From contig JAQGDQ010000059.1 in the NCBI GenBank assembly GCA_030141605.1, forward strand, positions 186,001-250,000: a stretch of 64,000 nucleotides of DNA, read 5' to 3'. This DNA is from Tubiluchus corallicola (taxonomy: Eukaryota > Priapulida > Priapulimorpha > Priapulimorphida > Tubiluchidae). The stretch's first letter is position 1. Each line of letters starts with the position of its first letter. Under the pieces are notes generated by a model. The model was not told where the DNA came from. It worked only from the letters and a program-made list of their open reading frames with translations, and ran no database searches. Below, piece by piece: positions 51,645 to 63,269 of the stretch. Position numbers and translations under genes: made by a program.

Positions 51645-51910
51645 TTACAGGCAATTTATAAACTTTAAATATTTTAGATATTTTATAAAATTCCTGTACA
51701 TTTTATATGATACTTATGCATTTCAAGGAAAGTGTGAAATAAATGTTTTTACTACGGCTTTTTCACACTTGATCTAGATGTTTTTAACAATACCTAGGAC
51801 CTGTACAGAATGCGTAAAGTGACTTTAAACAATTGCGTGTTAATTTAAACGTTCCTAGATATTTTCTACACTACCTAGGTATTGTATAGAATGTATACAA
51901 CGACATAGTC
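51645..51910. repeat. Left flank of diverged ACCTAGG-containing repeats
   Basis: Contains AACAATACCTAGGACCTGTA, GTTCCTAGATATTTTCTACA and CTACCTAGGTATTGTATAGA within about 100 bp, all variants of a phrase also found at 52570-52850. Borders are vague. Confidence 0.45.
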
Positions 51911-51989
51911 ATTGTATTAAATTTAGCAACAATTCAAGTCAAGGTTGAGTTAATCGTTTTATTGGCGGTAGATGCAGCATCAGCATATC

Positions 51990-52380
51990 TGATATGCCGC
52001 TTGACCAGACGGTCCATTTTCCATACATGGGAAGCCTGCTGTCCAACAAATGCCCTTCCAAAAAAGGCGCGGCCGAATGAACAGCTCACGTGGCTTTTGA
52101 GAAACTTACTTAATGATAAGGCTATCGTCTCTCAACCTTGCTCTGTTGCTGCAAAGCTTGGACCCTTTATTGTCGTGACAACAAAAAGCTTGAACCTTTC
52201 TATCAGCAAAAGCTTCGCTCTATTCTGTATATCAAGTGCAAACAGGAATCAAAGTTAAAACATTGGAAAACCAGGCGCAGCAGCATTTCAGCTAACATCG
52301 GATCACCCAGAATATCGAAGACGAAAGGAGAAGAGAAGAAAAAACAGCAACAGTTCAAGATCAACATTCGACAAGGTTAA
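51990..52380 (+). mobile_element. Frameshifted LINE reverse-transcriptase fragment
   Basis: Plus-strand frames spell AWTLYCRDNKKLEPFYQQKL then RSILYIK (about 52155-52240), matching the conserved LINE ORF2 segment ETWTLYRR..K.LE.FHQ..LRSIL.IKW. Upstream in another frame VHFPYMGSLLSNKC (about 52009-52050) matches the F.YLGS.LS segment that precedes it in such proteins. Frame changes and missing pieces show it is dead. It is a non-LTR element remnant of the RTE/CR1-like kind; the exact clade is not determinable here. Confidence 0.75.
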
Positions 52381-52559
52381 CCATTCCCTCTGCCATCTCT
52401 CGAATGCCGTTTGTGTCGTTGAATATTTCATGCACGATTTGTTCTCCTAAGACATCAATGTCATCACCTGAGAGGAAGAACGACATTGGGAGGAAGTTAA
52501 ATTCTCGGACAAAAGAAACGAATTTGCAAGCACATTAAAACACGGTTTTTACAGACATT

Positions 52560-52855
52560 CCTAAATTTTAATTGGCATTATATACTGAATGCCCAAGAAA
52601 ATTACAGCAAAAACATCTGACCATTTGTTTTATTTTTATATTAACTGAAATCTACAGAACATTCTATAAAATGCCCAGGAAAAGTGCACCCGAAATCTAA
52701 AAATTATATACAATTTGCCTAAGCAATCTTTTGCATTATATATAATGCCTAGGAAAAGTAGTGGAGAAATTAGTTCAAACATTTTACATGGTTTGTTTTG
52801 GCACTCCATAAAATGCCTAGGCATTTATATAGAATGCCTGTAACATACACATAAG
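52560..52855. repeat. Right flank array of diverged AATGCC(T/C)AGG repeats
   Basis: Five or more variants of (A/T)ATAAAATGCCTAGGAAAAG occur at about 52590, 52675, 52717, 52748 and 52814, with irregular spacing of some 30-85 bp. The same motif family is found to the left of the LINE fragment, so the two flanks may be one older repeat split by, or carrying, the LINE piece. Confidence 0.5.
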
Positions 52856-53562
52856 ACTTGCATATTCTCACATAATTATTAGAAGCACGAAAACAGTCTT
52901 ATGTGAGTCATAATGTGACACAATTTTTTGCTGTCCCAATTTGAGGTAATGGACAAGCTGGACATTAAGCCAGGTACCTAGATATTAAGCACTGCCTTTA
53001 ATATTTTTAGTTGTTTTACAACAAGCAGTAAGCAGAGCTAATAGCAACTGCTGTAGTGATAAATGATAGAATAGAGTTTACTGTCAGCAAGCAAGTACAT
53101 ATATACAAGATACATATTACAATTCAGAAAAATTTCTTTGCGAATATTAGTATTCATCCTGAAGGTAATTTTGCCCAGTCGTAAAGGGTGCTTTAAAGGC
53201 AGTGAATTAAATTTCATAATCACTTTTTAAAACAATAAGTCATTAAAACTGCAGATAATTATAGGCTTGCAGCTTTTGAACATGTAGTGGGTATGGCACG
53301 AATTACTGAGTGTACAGAAGTGTTAGAGAAAAATTCCGCAAGGGTATGGGAGTTGGAGAGAAAGTGAAAGTCGTTAATTAGCTTCATTAGTGCTGATAAA
53401 CTGTGGAAACTCGTCACCAACTCATTTGTTCTTTCCATAAAATTTCTACTGCGCAGACCTCTGCGGAAAAGACAGTATCGCAGCATAACAATTTAGTTAT
53501 TAAGCTGTACTGCTAGAATAATTAGTAGTGAAATGGCCTGTGCAATATTGCATGTGCTGCCC

Positions 53563-53598
53563 AGAGAGAGAGACGAGAGACGAGAGACGAGAGACGAG

Positions 53599-53666
<68 letters not shown>
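53563..53666. repeat. (GA)n microsatellite with GACGAGA heptamer start
   Basis: Four or so copies of GACGAGA followed by a long pure GA run. The Arg-Glu frame across it is not a gene. Confidence 0.93.
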
Positions 53667-53670
<4 letters not shown>

Positions 53671-53743
53671 TAAGCTGCATTTTGAATTGTGGAGTAGAAG
53701 GCTTGATGCAAAAATTTACCGAGAATATTATACGCGAGTAAAA

Positions 53744-53774
53744 GTGTGTGTGTGTGTGTGTGTGTGTGTGTCTT

Positions 53775-53829
<55 letters not shown>

Positions 53830-53830
53830 A
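53744..53830. repeat. (TG)n then (GA)n compound microsatellite
   Basis: A TG run interrupted once, directly followed by about twenty GA units. Confidence 0.93.
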
Positions 53831-54238
53831 AGAGGAGAGGGAGTGAAACATTTTCTGGAAGAAACGATAAAATTCACGTTTGAAGCATGCATGTGTAATA
53901 ATTGGAAACCAATGAATAAAATCTTAGAAAATATAAAACGAAACACTGCTTCAAGGCATCAAATCGATAAAACTTCTTTATCATATTATTTTCAAACAGG
54001 CAAATAAATGCAAGTTGGCGTATCATTATTATTCAGCAAGGAGCGGACATCCTGCCAGTTGAAGAAAGCTGGATGATTTTGACAGCAATGTCACATGAAA
54101 TTTGTTTAAAGCATTAATCTCGTCAAATGTAAAACATTATGAAAAGAAATACTGAATAAAAGTGGTTGAACACGAGATGCATGTCACCAATATTTTGAAA
54201 GGGCGAGTATTAGAGAATAATACATTTCAAAGTGACAG

Positions 54239-54425
54239 AGAAAAGGAGAAAGAGAAAGAAATACAGAAATAGAGTGGGAAAGAGGAGGTAGGAAGAGGGA
54301 GAGGGAGAGCGAGAGAGAGTGAGAGAGAGAGAAGGGGTGAAATGGGAGACAGAGAGGGTAGGAAAAATGGAGAAAAACAAAGAGAGAAAGAGAGGAGAGA
54401 GAAAGGGGTAAGAAAGAGTGGAATT
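54239..54425. repeat. Purine-rich GA/GGGA tract
   Basis: About 185 bp almost entirely A and G on the plus strand, with irregular GAGAGA, AGGGAG and AAAGAGAG units. Third GA-rich tract within 900 bp. Confidence 0.85.
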
Positions 54426-54499
54426 CAGCATGAACAGTATGATGAAGTTACCAATTTGTTGTAATAAACAGTAATAGACATCAGCGCAAAGGAACCGAA

Positions 54500-57400
54500 T
54501 TTTAGCCAAGATAATTTGTGTTTTGTACTTCCTGTTGTATACTCACGAGCATTGCCGTTGATTCAGTTAGTCGAGCGAGATGAACAACTTACTCTGATCA
54601 TTCTTCCAAATGTTCCGAATCGCCAGTAAATGTTTGATCTACAGATAAACTCGTTTACTGATCGAAACAACGGTAAATACGAACTGAACGGTGAACACAG
54701 AAGCTAGGAAATATTCTAATGAAACTGTTTTACGTTCTTTGATCTCAAGACTCAGTGAAGTATACGTCCCAGAGATAACGACAAGTAGGTGAAGTAACAT
54801 CTTCAAAATTTGTAATTAACACAGAACATTGTTAGCTTGATAGGATATCTGGCTTACTAGCAAATATTAAATAACCCTTGCTTTTTGAAAATTCAAAATC
54901 TTACATTTTTGTATTACTGATTATTGGATTATTGTAGGATTTCCTATTACTGCGTATTGGAAATACATGCACTGAAAATACCGTATTCTGGGTCTACATG
55001 TTTAAATACTCTATCGTACCGCCGTATGTGCCTCATGCAGTAGTAATGTACTTTTTTCAATTATATATATATATATATATATGCACTTTTAAGTGTTATT
55101 AATAAAACAGTTATTAATATTATTTATAAGACACACACCTCTGCTGGTATGTATAACATACGTGTATGGAAGTTAAAAGTTGATTTCCACAAAATTGCAT
55201 TTTATAGTAGTGTAGACCTATACAGTATAAATTTCCACTTACACTCGCAACATCTATCCACACGATAAATTTTTGCATTCACAATTCTAAATGCAACTTA
55301 AACTCTCTCTCTGGGAAACACAGTATTGCATAGGCTAATTCACTGCTAATTGTTTTAGCAGAACAGCTTAATAACTAAATTGTTACTCTGTTGTCTTTTC
55401 CTAAGAGGCTGTGTAGTTGAAATTTTATGGAATGAACAAATGGACTGGCGACGAATTTTCCACAGTTCATTAGCGCTAATGAAGCAAATTAAGAAAATTC
55501 TCCTGCTGCTTGTGCCCTGCGTGAATATAAAAGAAAATCTGATGCAGTAAAATATCTTGACAAGAGGAAGTTTTCAGACACGTCGGAAAGAACAAACTAG
55601 ATAGAAGTGCCATTCTGACACTACAGAGCACAGCAGTCACTGCAAACAAAAATTGATTTTTAATAATGACATCGCAAAGTCAAAGGTAAATATGACGTAT
55701 TTGGATGGCGTCTAAGTTAAAATTTTCGCTTGCGCAGAAATAAATGGCGTGCTGCCAAAAAATATTATTCAAGCTAGTACATTTAATTCGCCCGAAGATA
55801 TTAACATTGTCGTTTTTGCAACGCAAAACGTTTTTGAAATATTCCCATTCCTTTAATAAGTAACTTACGGACTTTTTGAGATTCCTAGTGAATGTATTAC
55901 TTAATGGAATATCAGTGTATGACGATCGAAATTGTTTCTTCTGGAACCCCAATTTAGTGATACTCACAAAACATGTCTATTTGGAAATTCAGTCTTCCAG
56001 GACCATTTTTAAAAAGATTTAAAAAAAGCTTATTAGTGTGTATAGATGTCATTTGTATATTAGTCACAAATCTATCGAAACTGCTTGACAGACTCATTTA
56101 TTGGGATCGAAACTGATTTTATCAGTCACTGATGGGAGTTCGAGACACTAATCGTGAGCAACATAAGATTTGCAGACAAGGCAGTGACTATATAACATTA
56201 TAGCTAAGGCTATGGAATATAAGCCTACGTACGTATGCATAATTGTTATTTAGCGTAAAATGCATGCACTGCGTCTTACCCGCATGTCCAGGATTTCCGG
56301 TCTGGCCTTTCTTTGTCAATGCAGTAACAGCGGTTACTGGAACTCTTATTGCCCATTGTTCACATCACTTGTCTTTACAAGAACACATTTGGTTTTCTTG
56401 TAGTCTTTCTCCATAACAAAGTTGCGTGAATTATTTCAATGTTAAAACTTTCATAATTATGCACTATGTAGTCTTGTTAGGTGGTTTTCACACTTTTATC
56501 TAAGCAACAGACCAATCTTCCATTTCCCTCAAAAAGTACGACAACTCTCATGGACACAAAGTCCACAGTCACAACGACTTCGATCCACTTAGTTTACCAA
56601 CAGGGTTTTCACTTTCTAATTTTGAAGCCAATTTCGAATTCCTCGCGTGTGCCACGAGCATTTGTATTCCTTTCTCAAGACATCCATTCTCACGCAATTT
56701 GACAGGCAACTGACTACCAATCTGTGGGCCTACAAGACGATTAACGTTTTTAAACTGAAAATAGCTTGAGTGGAAAATATGACCAGGAAACAAGTTTGCT
56801 GTGACGTTGTCTATTTTTATTTAAACGTTGTTTTTTTTCATTGTCTTCAGTAACAATGAACTGAACTGAACATTGAACTGATACAATACTAAAATACTAA
56901 TGAATGTGATACATAATATTAACATGATAGCCTACATTAACAGCATGCCAGTTCATCGGTAGGTTGGTAACAACCAATTTTTATTGTAAATGTAAGCAAC
57001 CAAAGCTCCACCTACTGTGACAATATACGCATGCATGAAGTCTGCAAAGAACTAATATTAAATAATTACTTATGTAACGCGTGTAAATGCTAGGGACCGG
57101 GGCAGTTCTGCGCTAGAAAAATCATACAATTTTAGGAATCAGGACTGAAAGCATTTCCAGCATTTAATCAAGTGCATAACAGTACAATGGTATGCACATT
57201 TCCTACAGAACACGAGTGTTTCCTATTATTGATAGACTTCTGGCAGAGATTCTCTATAGAACAGTACTAACAATTAGTTAGACTGGTTTGACAAACACTG
57301 CGTTCATTACAAGCGCAAACAGAAGCGTATAGATTCTGGCACAAAATCAACATGTCTAACATTAAGCATGGGCAAGTTCGATTGGCTTCGGAGCGAGACG

Positions 57401-57940
57401 TCAATGCTAATGAATGACTGTTCTATGCGTGCATTCTCTCGCTTTATTTTCCCATCTGCACTGTACACCATTCTAGATAAAGGCCAACAAACTTTCTCTG
57501 GCCACAGCGAATTTCAGTTGGTTTATGTTTCAAGACTTGCTAATCTAGTGAGACAACTGCAAAAAGCAAAGCCGGCCCTGTAAATAGCATAATTTTCAGG
57601 ATAACAATCAATAGTGTGTAAACAAAATAATTACACTACTGTACAATTAAATTGTGTTCTAAGTCAAATTCGAGGAATAATAGAAAGAACGCTTGTTTTA
57701 ATTAGGCCTATAAAGGGTTTTCACAATCAGATGAAAACTGTGATACTAACAGAGATACGTGTACATAAAAACTGTTTTACCAAAAAAACCGACCACCCAA
57801 CTCAGGGCAAAACAATGACTGTCACTACCATAATTGAAATTGAAATTTAAATCTAAAAATCTTTCTATATATTTTAAGCACTGCTATTAACTTTAGAAGG
57901 GCTAGTGATACTCTACGTTAATAAGTTAACATTATGCATT
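54500..57940. other. Gene-poor DNA with small repeats
   Basis: No supported gene. A (TA)n tract lies at 55062-55082. GCCGGCCCTG at 57571-57580 resembles a hAT terminus. Frames of 70-95 codons here have no recognisable motifs. Confidence 0.45.
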
Positions 57941-57948
57941 TTTTTCGT

Positions 57949-58053
57949 GCATTTTTCATTTTTTGCTATGCATATCTGATTATGTGCTGCGCACTTTTGA
58001 TTTTTTTCTGTGCACATTCGATTGTTGGCTGTGTACTATTGAGTTTTCAAAAG
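57949..58053. repeat. 21-bp tandem repeat, about five copies
   Basis: Units at 57949, 57970, 57991, 58012 and 58033, each near GCACTTTTGATTTTTTGCTGT, with no indels though sequence identity between units is moderate. The period is exactly 21. Confidence 0.8.
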
Positions 58054-59104
58054 GTGTAGAAAATAGTGACTGTTACAACTCCTAAAACGTTCATTAATAA
58101 ATGAAAAAGAGAAAACGAAATTTTCAAATTTTCTTGAATTATTCTGATTGTTTGTTTACTACTATATTGCACATGTATTACTCCATAAATAGACACGCGA
58201 CTGTTATGCATAATTGTTTCTTATGCTGCCTGCAGCTTATGAAAAGGATTACTACAGCCATTTTGCTGAGCAGTGGATTAGACAAATCGTCTTTCGTAAT
58301 CCTCTTCAATGCAAACCAAAAACTGCACTATCTATAATGGTCAGTAGTAATCCATTAATGTTGATGTCACCACATTTGTTTAATCTCGTCGTGCTGGGTC
58401 ATTCCACAGTCTATCGAAAAACCCTGGAGTGTCTTCCCAAATCCCAGCTAACTACAAAAATTGAACTTTTCGGCTAGAGTAGGAAATCTAGGTGGCTTGA
58501 TCTGGGATACTAAATTCGTGCATTTTTTGTAGTCAGTTATAATCACTGTTCACTACACGAAATAGTAAAGTCCACACTATTTAAGTAAAACTAAGTTTTT
58601 TCTACTAAACCGATGCAAAAATTATGTAATCTAAATAAAAATAAGCGCCACCAAGTAAACTCCAAATCATTCACCCTCCCTCTACTGATCTGCTGGTACA
58701 GGCCCCGAATAAAATATGTTTTTCGAGTACACTGATTCGAAACACCTTATTCATTTCCCAATAAGCTTATAAAATTATTTCCCAGTAAGCTTATAAATGG
58801 TTTCATTTCCATTAAATTTAAAGTGATTTCAGGTGTATTGACTACGTGAATTATCCTCACAGTCCGGCAAAAATATTGGTAGTAGTCAGCTGTACACTAA
58901 TGCTTTCTTTTCATTTAACCTATTCAAGACTTATGAAAGTACCTTCTGATTTTTTATCTATAATACAATGATAGCAAACCAAAAGTAAATGTTTTTATCG
59001 TCACAGATCTAGGAGAACCCCTGACGCTTATTTTTCATCGTTTCGTTATGTTAGGTATCCAATTTTCCACTTTGTAATTATATTAACTCCGAGAGGGCTG
59101 CAGC

Positions 59105-59960
59105 GTGAAATTTACAAGGTAGCTGCCCGAGGTAGGGGCCAGCAAAGGGATCTGACGAAGGGGACAGGAAGGTGTATGTACGACACAACTAAAATTCTGT
59201 AACTCTACAACTATAATAACTATTGCCTCGAAACTTGCAAAGAAACAAACGGTGGTAAGAACTCAGACAATAGTTTTTCATTAAAAAAATTGGCACTGTT
59301 AAATTGCCCGAGATAGGAGTTAAAAAGTTCCAATATGGGCATCCAGTTTTAATTCACGTTAACTTACAAAAGCAAGGAGCTAACGAAACGAGGGAAGATA
59401 ACTGGAGTAGGGACCTTGAAAGTAATGTGATGAACCACTGACCTTGGTTAAAAAGTCAAGGATACTGGACAGCGGTCAGTTTTTCGATTGCCATTCAACT
59501 CCTCCAAGGGCTTGGAGTTAAATTCAACATTTTTTCGCAGGTACTGTGTTTAGGTATTGCAAAGCAGGTGTGAACCGGGCTTTTAAAAAACTGGGATTTT
59601 TAAGGTCCTAGATAGGAGCCAAAATGCATAACATTGAATAGCTGTAAAACTGTAGTAACCAGAGTCACCAAACTTGCTGGGTAAATACATGGAGCTGTGG
59701 TCCGGGTTCAAATAATTTTAAAATTGGGATATTTAAGGGCCTAAGGTAGGAGCCACTTGCAGGGTAAACACCCGGAGTAGGGGCTCAGACAAAAATGTAG
59801 ACAAAAATGAATAGAAAATAAAAAACCTCGGAATGTTTACAGGTCCGAGACAAGAGCCAAGATGTGAAAATGTGAAAGGTGTAAACAGCTTTGCCCTCAA
59901 TTCGCAACATTAATGACTACAAAATCATAGTTTTTCAAAATCAAAACATTTATAACTCCA
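59105..59960. repeat. Degenerate long-period repeat with core resembling CCTAGATAGGAGCC
   Basis: The core recurs at about 59127 (CCCGAGGTAGGGGCCAG), 59305 (CCCGAGATAGGAGTTAA), 59608 (TCCTAGATAGGAGCCAA), 59738 (GCCTAAGGTAGGAGCCA) and 59850 (TCCGAGACAAGAGCCAA). Each core is accompanied by related phrases of the type CTGTA(A)AACT...TAGTAAC and CACCAAACTTG. Spacing varies (about 110-300 bp). Probably an old tandem array or satellite; no coding frame persists. Confidence 0.55.
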
Positions 59961-61365
59961 AAATCGGAGTCACGAAATTTCAAATTATTTATGAGCATCG
60001 TGCACACTAGTTAATCATGCTTGAGCGTAATAATCTACAAGTATTGACATTAGTTAACCACACTCGACTGGATATAATCAGGCGTAAACACGGTCACGGC
60101 GTTAAGCTTGGAACTGAAATTCATTCGGTCTTGTTATTATTATTTTTTACTTTATCGTAAGGTAGCCTAACTTCTTAATGTTAAGTAATGTGTCCCGTCC
60201 GCTAAGTCCCTAAAAATGTAACTAGATGTGGCCATTAACCCCAAAGTGCACACTGTGCAAATATTTACAAAACCAAAATTTCTTGCCTAGTATCTACTCC
60301 CACATCTGTGTACTTAAGTAGCTTAAGTCCTGCATTTTAAGATATGTGTTTTTTGTCAGTACAAAGTATAACAATAATTGGAATTTCAATCCAGCACGTG
60401 CCTTGTTTGCTGATAAAAATGTTGAGCAGTGCGGACTCCCGTGGAAGTACATGTACATGGGCTGTCTTTCGAAGCTGCTGTATTGTATGCATTTTTACAG
60501 TTGTATTAAATCCCAGACTAGAACGAAAGAAATCTGGAAAAACTGCCAAGAAAGTAGTTGTAAACGGAGAAGGGAAAAGAAGCGAAGACGAAGAGGAGAA
60601 AGCTTTTCTCTTTACATATACAAAGTGTTGAAGCAAGTTCATTCTAGCATTCAAGTAAAGCTGTGCGTGTAATGAACAATATTGTCAATGACATCTTTGA
60701 ACGTCTTGCAGCTACCAATATTGTCAAGCACATTAAAAGGAGTACTCTCAGTAGCAGAGCAATTCAAACTGCAGTTCGTTTACTCCTTCTGTTGAATTGT
60801 CTAAGCCTGCTTTCAGCAAGGGCACCAAAACCGTGACTAACTACACCATATCTGCATAGAACGTTTCCCTGTTGACAATATAACCAACCGGCCCTTTTCA
60901 GGGCTACCAAATTGTCAGGAAGAAAACTCTGATTTGCTTGCTGGCATCAAAAGTTACCCAGATAGGTTTATAATACGAACCTTATACAATTTCGCAGTGT
61001 CAAAATGTTGGTTTACTACGCCATATACGCTAGTTCACATCACTGAAACATTAAAAGATTTATACATCACCACATAAACAGCTTGCATTGCAACTTACAA
61101 CCAATGATAGTTTTCATCGTTAAAGAAGTGTCAACTTTCTCGTAAACACAATAATAATGCTAGCGGGTCTTGTGGCTTCTTCAACAGCTACTGTGTAATA
61201 AGTACACGCTAATGAGTCACTGTGAGCTACGAGCATGCCAAGCAATATTGCTAGGCTTCATCTGCCAAAAACATTCAAGTCCGCGGCGCTTGCTCAGTCT
61301 ACACGTAAATAAGTAGTTCATAGGGGTGGCGGGAATAGAGTACAAGTAGACCTGGGTTTAATCAT

Positions 61366-61512
61366 TTATTTCCGCCACAGACCGAGTGATATGCATGTAT
61401 ATCCGAATGTGGCAATGAGATCTGCCAGTTCAGTTTCTCGGCTTAGGTGAGTATCTTTGATGATGATGTGGCCGGTCCTGCCACAGCCATTAACATAATT
61501 AGGCGTCCATGT
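61366..61512 (-). other. Exon-like stretch, minus strand, unidentified
   Basis: After an acceptor (CATCTTGCAG) the frame reads TWTPNYVNGCGRTGHIIIKD then THLSRETELADLIATFGY and stops at TAA 61366-61368. An AATAAA overlaps the stop (61365-61370), as at the end of a gene. Codon use is less AT-biased than nearby frames. I do not recognise the protein. Joined to the exon-like stretch at 62040-62254 by phase, a different frame would be used, stopping near 61443. Confidence 0.3.
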
Positions 61513-62039
61513 CTGCAAGATGCCAGTTTGTTCAGTAATGACAGTATACACATATTTTCTGGCCTCATTTATGGTTTTTAAACTGTAAATACGTGCATTA
61601 GTCTTCTAGTTCTAGTCAACTTATGAGTCTTACTTTTAAAATCTGATGCTGCTAAGGCAGACAAGTTAATAATATCTAACCCGAAACAGAAAAGCGGTAA
61701 TCTCTACACAATGAAATGCTCTAAACTGCACTGCTTGTATGAGCACGAGTTATTTTTGAGCAAGTTTAAATTTCAAATGAACTAAGATATTGGAATATAG
61801 TTTCATCGAAGACGTGTGCCTGTTGTAATATGTTGTAAGACATAGAATTTTTTACAGTTCGACACATGGCAAGTCAGAATCAATGTTAAATAATTGTGGC
61901 TGGACCGGCGTCTATCACATGATCAGGGATAGCTCCTTTAAGCTCTAGCAAAAAATTACGGAATGAAAAAATGAACGAAAAGACGTGCAAGCAAACAAAC
62001 AAGCTAACGGAATCCGTTCTATAGTGCGCTAGTGTGTAC

Positions 62040-62254
62040 CTTGTGGCCTCGTTTAACTTTTCGGTTGACTTCCATGGGTCCACTTTTCTTACTTCCACAC
62101 GTACAAGCCAAAATTTGACGTAAATGTCGATATAGTTTGACATTTCCTCGCTTAGAATGCCTGGGACGAGATGATTAGAAAATTTACGATATGATTTTCT
62201 ACGAAGAGATGAAAGTAATGGTGATGCGAGGGCTGCAGCTGCGGATATGGGCAT
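62040..62254 (-). other. Exon-like stretch with ATG and donor, minus strand, unidentified
   Basis: ATG at 62254, 71 codons (MPISAAAALASPLLSSLRRK, later DIYVKFWLVRVEVRKVDPWK), leaving in phase 2 at a GTACACAC donor. Phase 2 is the phase needed to join the first visible FRMPD exon at 41390, and also allows joining to 61512. The frame stays open past the donor to 61886. No homology recognised. Confidence 0.25.
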
Positions 62255-62984
62255 CCTATATCATAGATAATTTCACGCAAAAATGACTAAATGTACATGG
62301 TTGTCAATGTTACGTTGTAAATGAAAACATACAAATAGGGGCCATGTTCATTGTAAAACTACAATAGTAAAACGTTAGGGTTAACAAAAAAAACAAGCAG
62401 ACAGGGGATTATGAGTATATCGCAGCTGTTTCGAAAGTTAATTTGCAGCTTTTTAATCAAAGCAGCCGCCAGATACAGCTAATAACAGAGTTTCAATGCA
62501 CTTGGGGCCTTTATCGCTGGCTGAAAGACTGCTTCCGGACTATAGACAACATCTCTTCATGTTGGCTTAGGCACAATCTTGCATACTGCAGTGAAATGCA
62601 GTGTATCTGTGAGCAGAAGACGAGCTAATCTAATTATAAGAAGTGGAACTGAAGCCATATACGCATTACTCAGGCTTTACTCTGGCGCTTCTTTTCAAGT
62701 AATATGAGCTTTACTCGCCGGTCACGTACTCTAGGCTGGGAACTTATAGAGAAAGTCTAACGCAAATATATAACGTAATATATATATATTGTAACAAACA
62801 AAAACAAAATGAAGAACTTTTGTTATGAAATGGGTGCTAAATGCTTCAGGCATAATCAGCATCAAAATAGAAAAGCCCATTGCAAAGAGAAGTTGAACAG
62901 ACAACAGAAATTGTTTGAAATAGTTATGAAAATATAACTAAAATGAATTATACGTTGTTTTAAGGACAACATTTCTTGTTTTGT

Positions 62985-63056
62985 ATATGAATGTCCTTGA
63001 ATTTGCCACTCGAATTGGCATTATTATTATTATTGCTGTTGTTGTTGCTGTTGTTG

Positions 63057-63127
<71 letters not shown>

Positions 63128-63142
63128 GCTGTTGTTTGTTGT

Positions 63143-63176
<34 letters not shown>

Positions 63177-63190
63177 GTTATTATTATTCA
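62985..63190. repeat. (TTA)n/(TTG)n compound trinucleotide microsatellite
   Basis: A short TTG run, about 23 pure TTA units (63059-63127), then a second TTG run and a few TTA units. The poly-Ile and poly-Leu/Val frames across it are artefacts. Confidence 0.95.
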
Positions 63191-63269
63191 AGATTTTGGA
63201 CAATGCCAACTACAAAACAATGGAAAGGCGAGCAAACAGACAAAATAAATTATAGCACGTCAAATTAAT

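Noticed and set aside
53528-54007. 159-codon Arg-Glu repeat frame and its antisense Leu-Ser frames
   Set aside because: Produced by GA and TG microsatellites.
62981-63268. Poly-Ile and poly-Leu/Val frames
   Set aside because: Produced by the TTA/TTG microsatellite.
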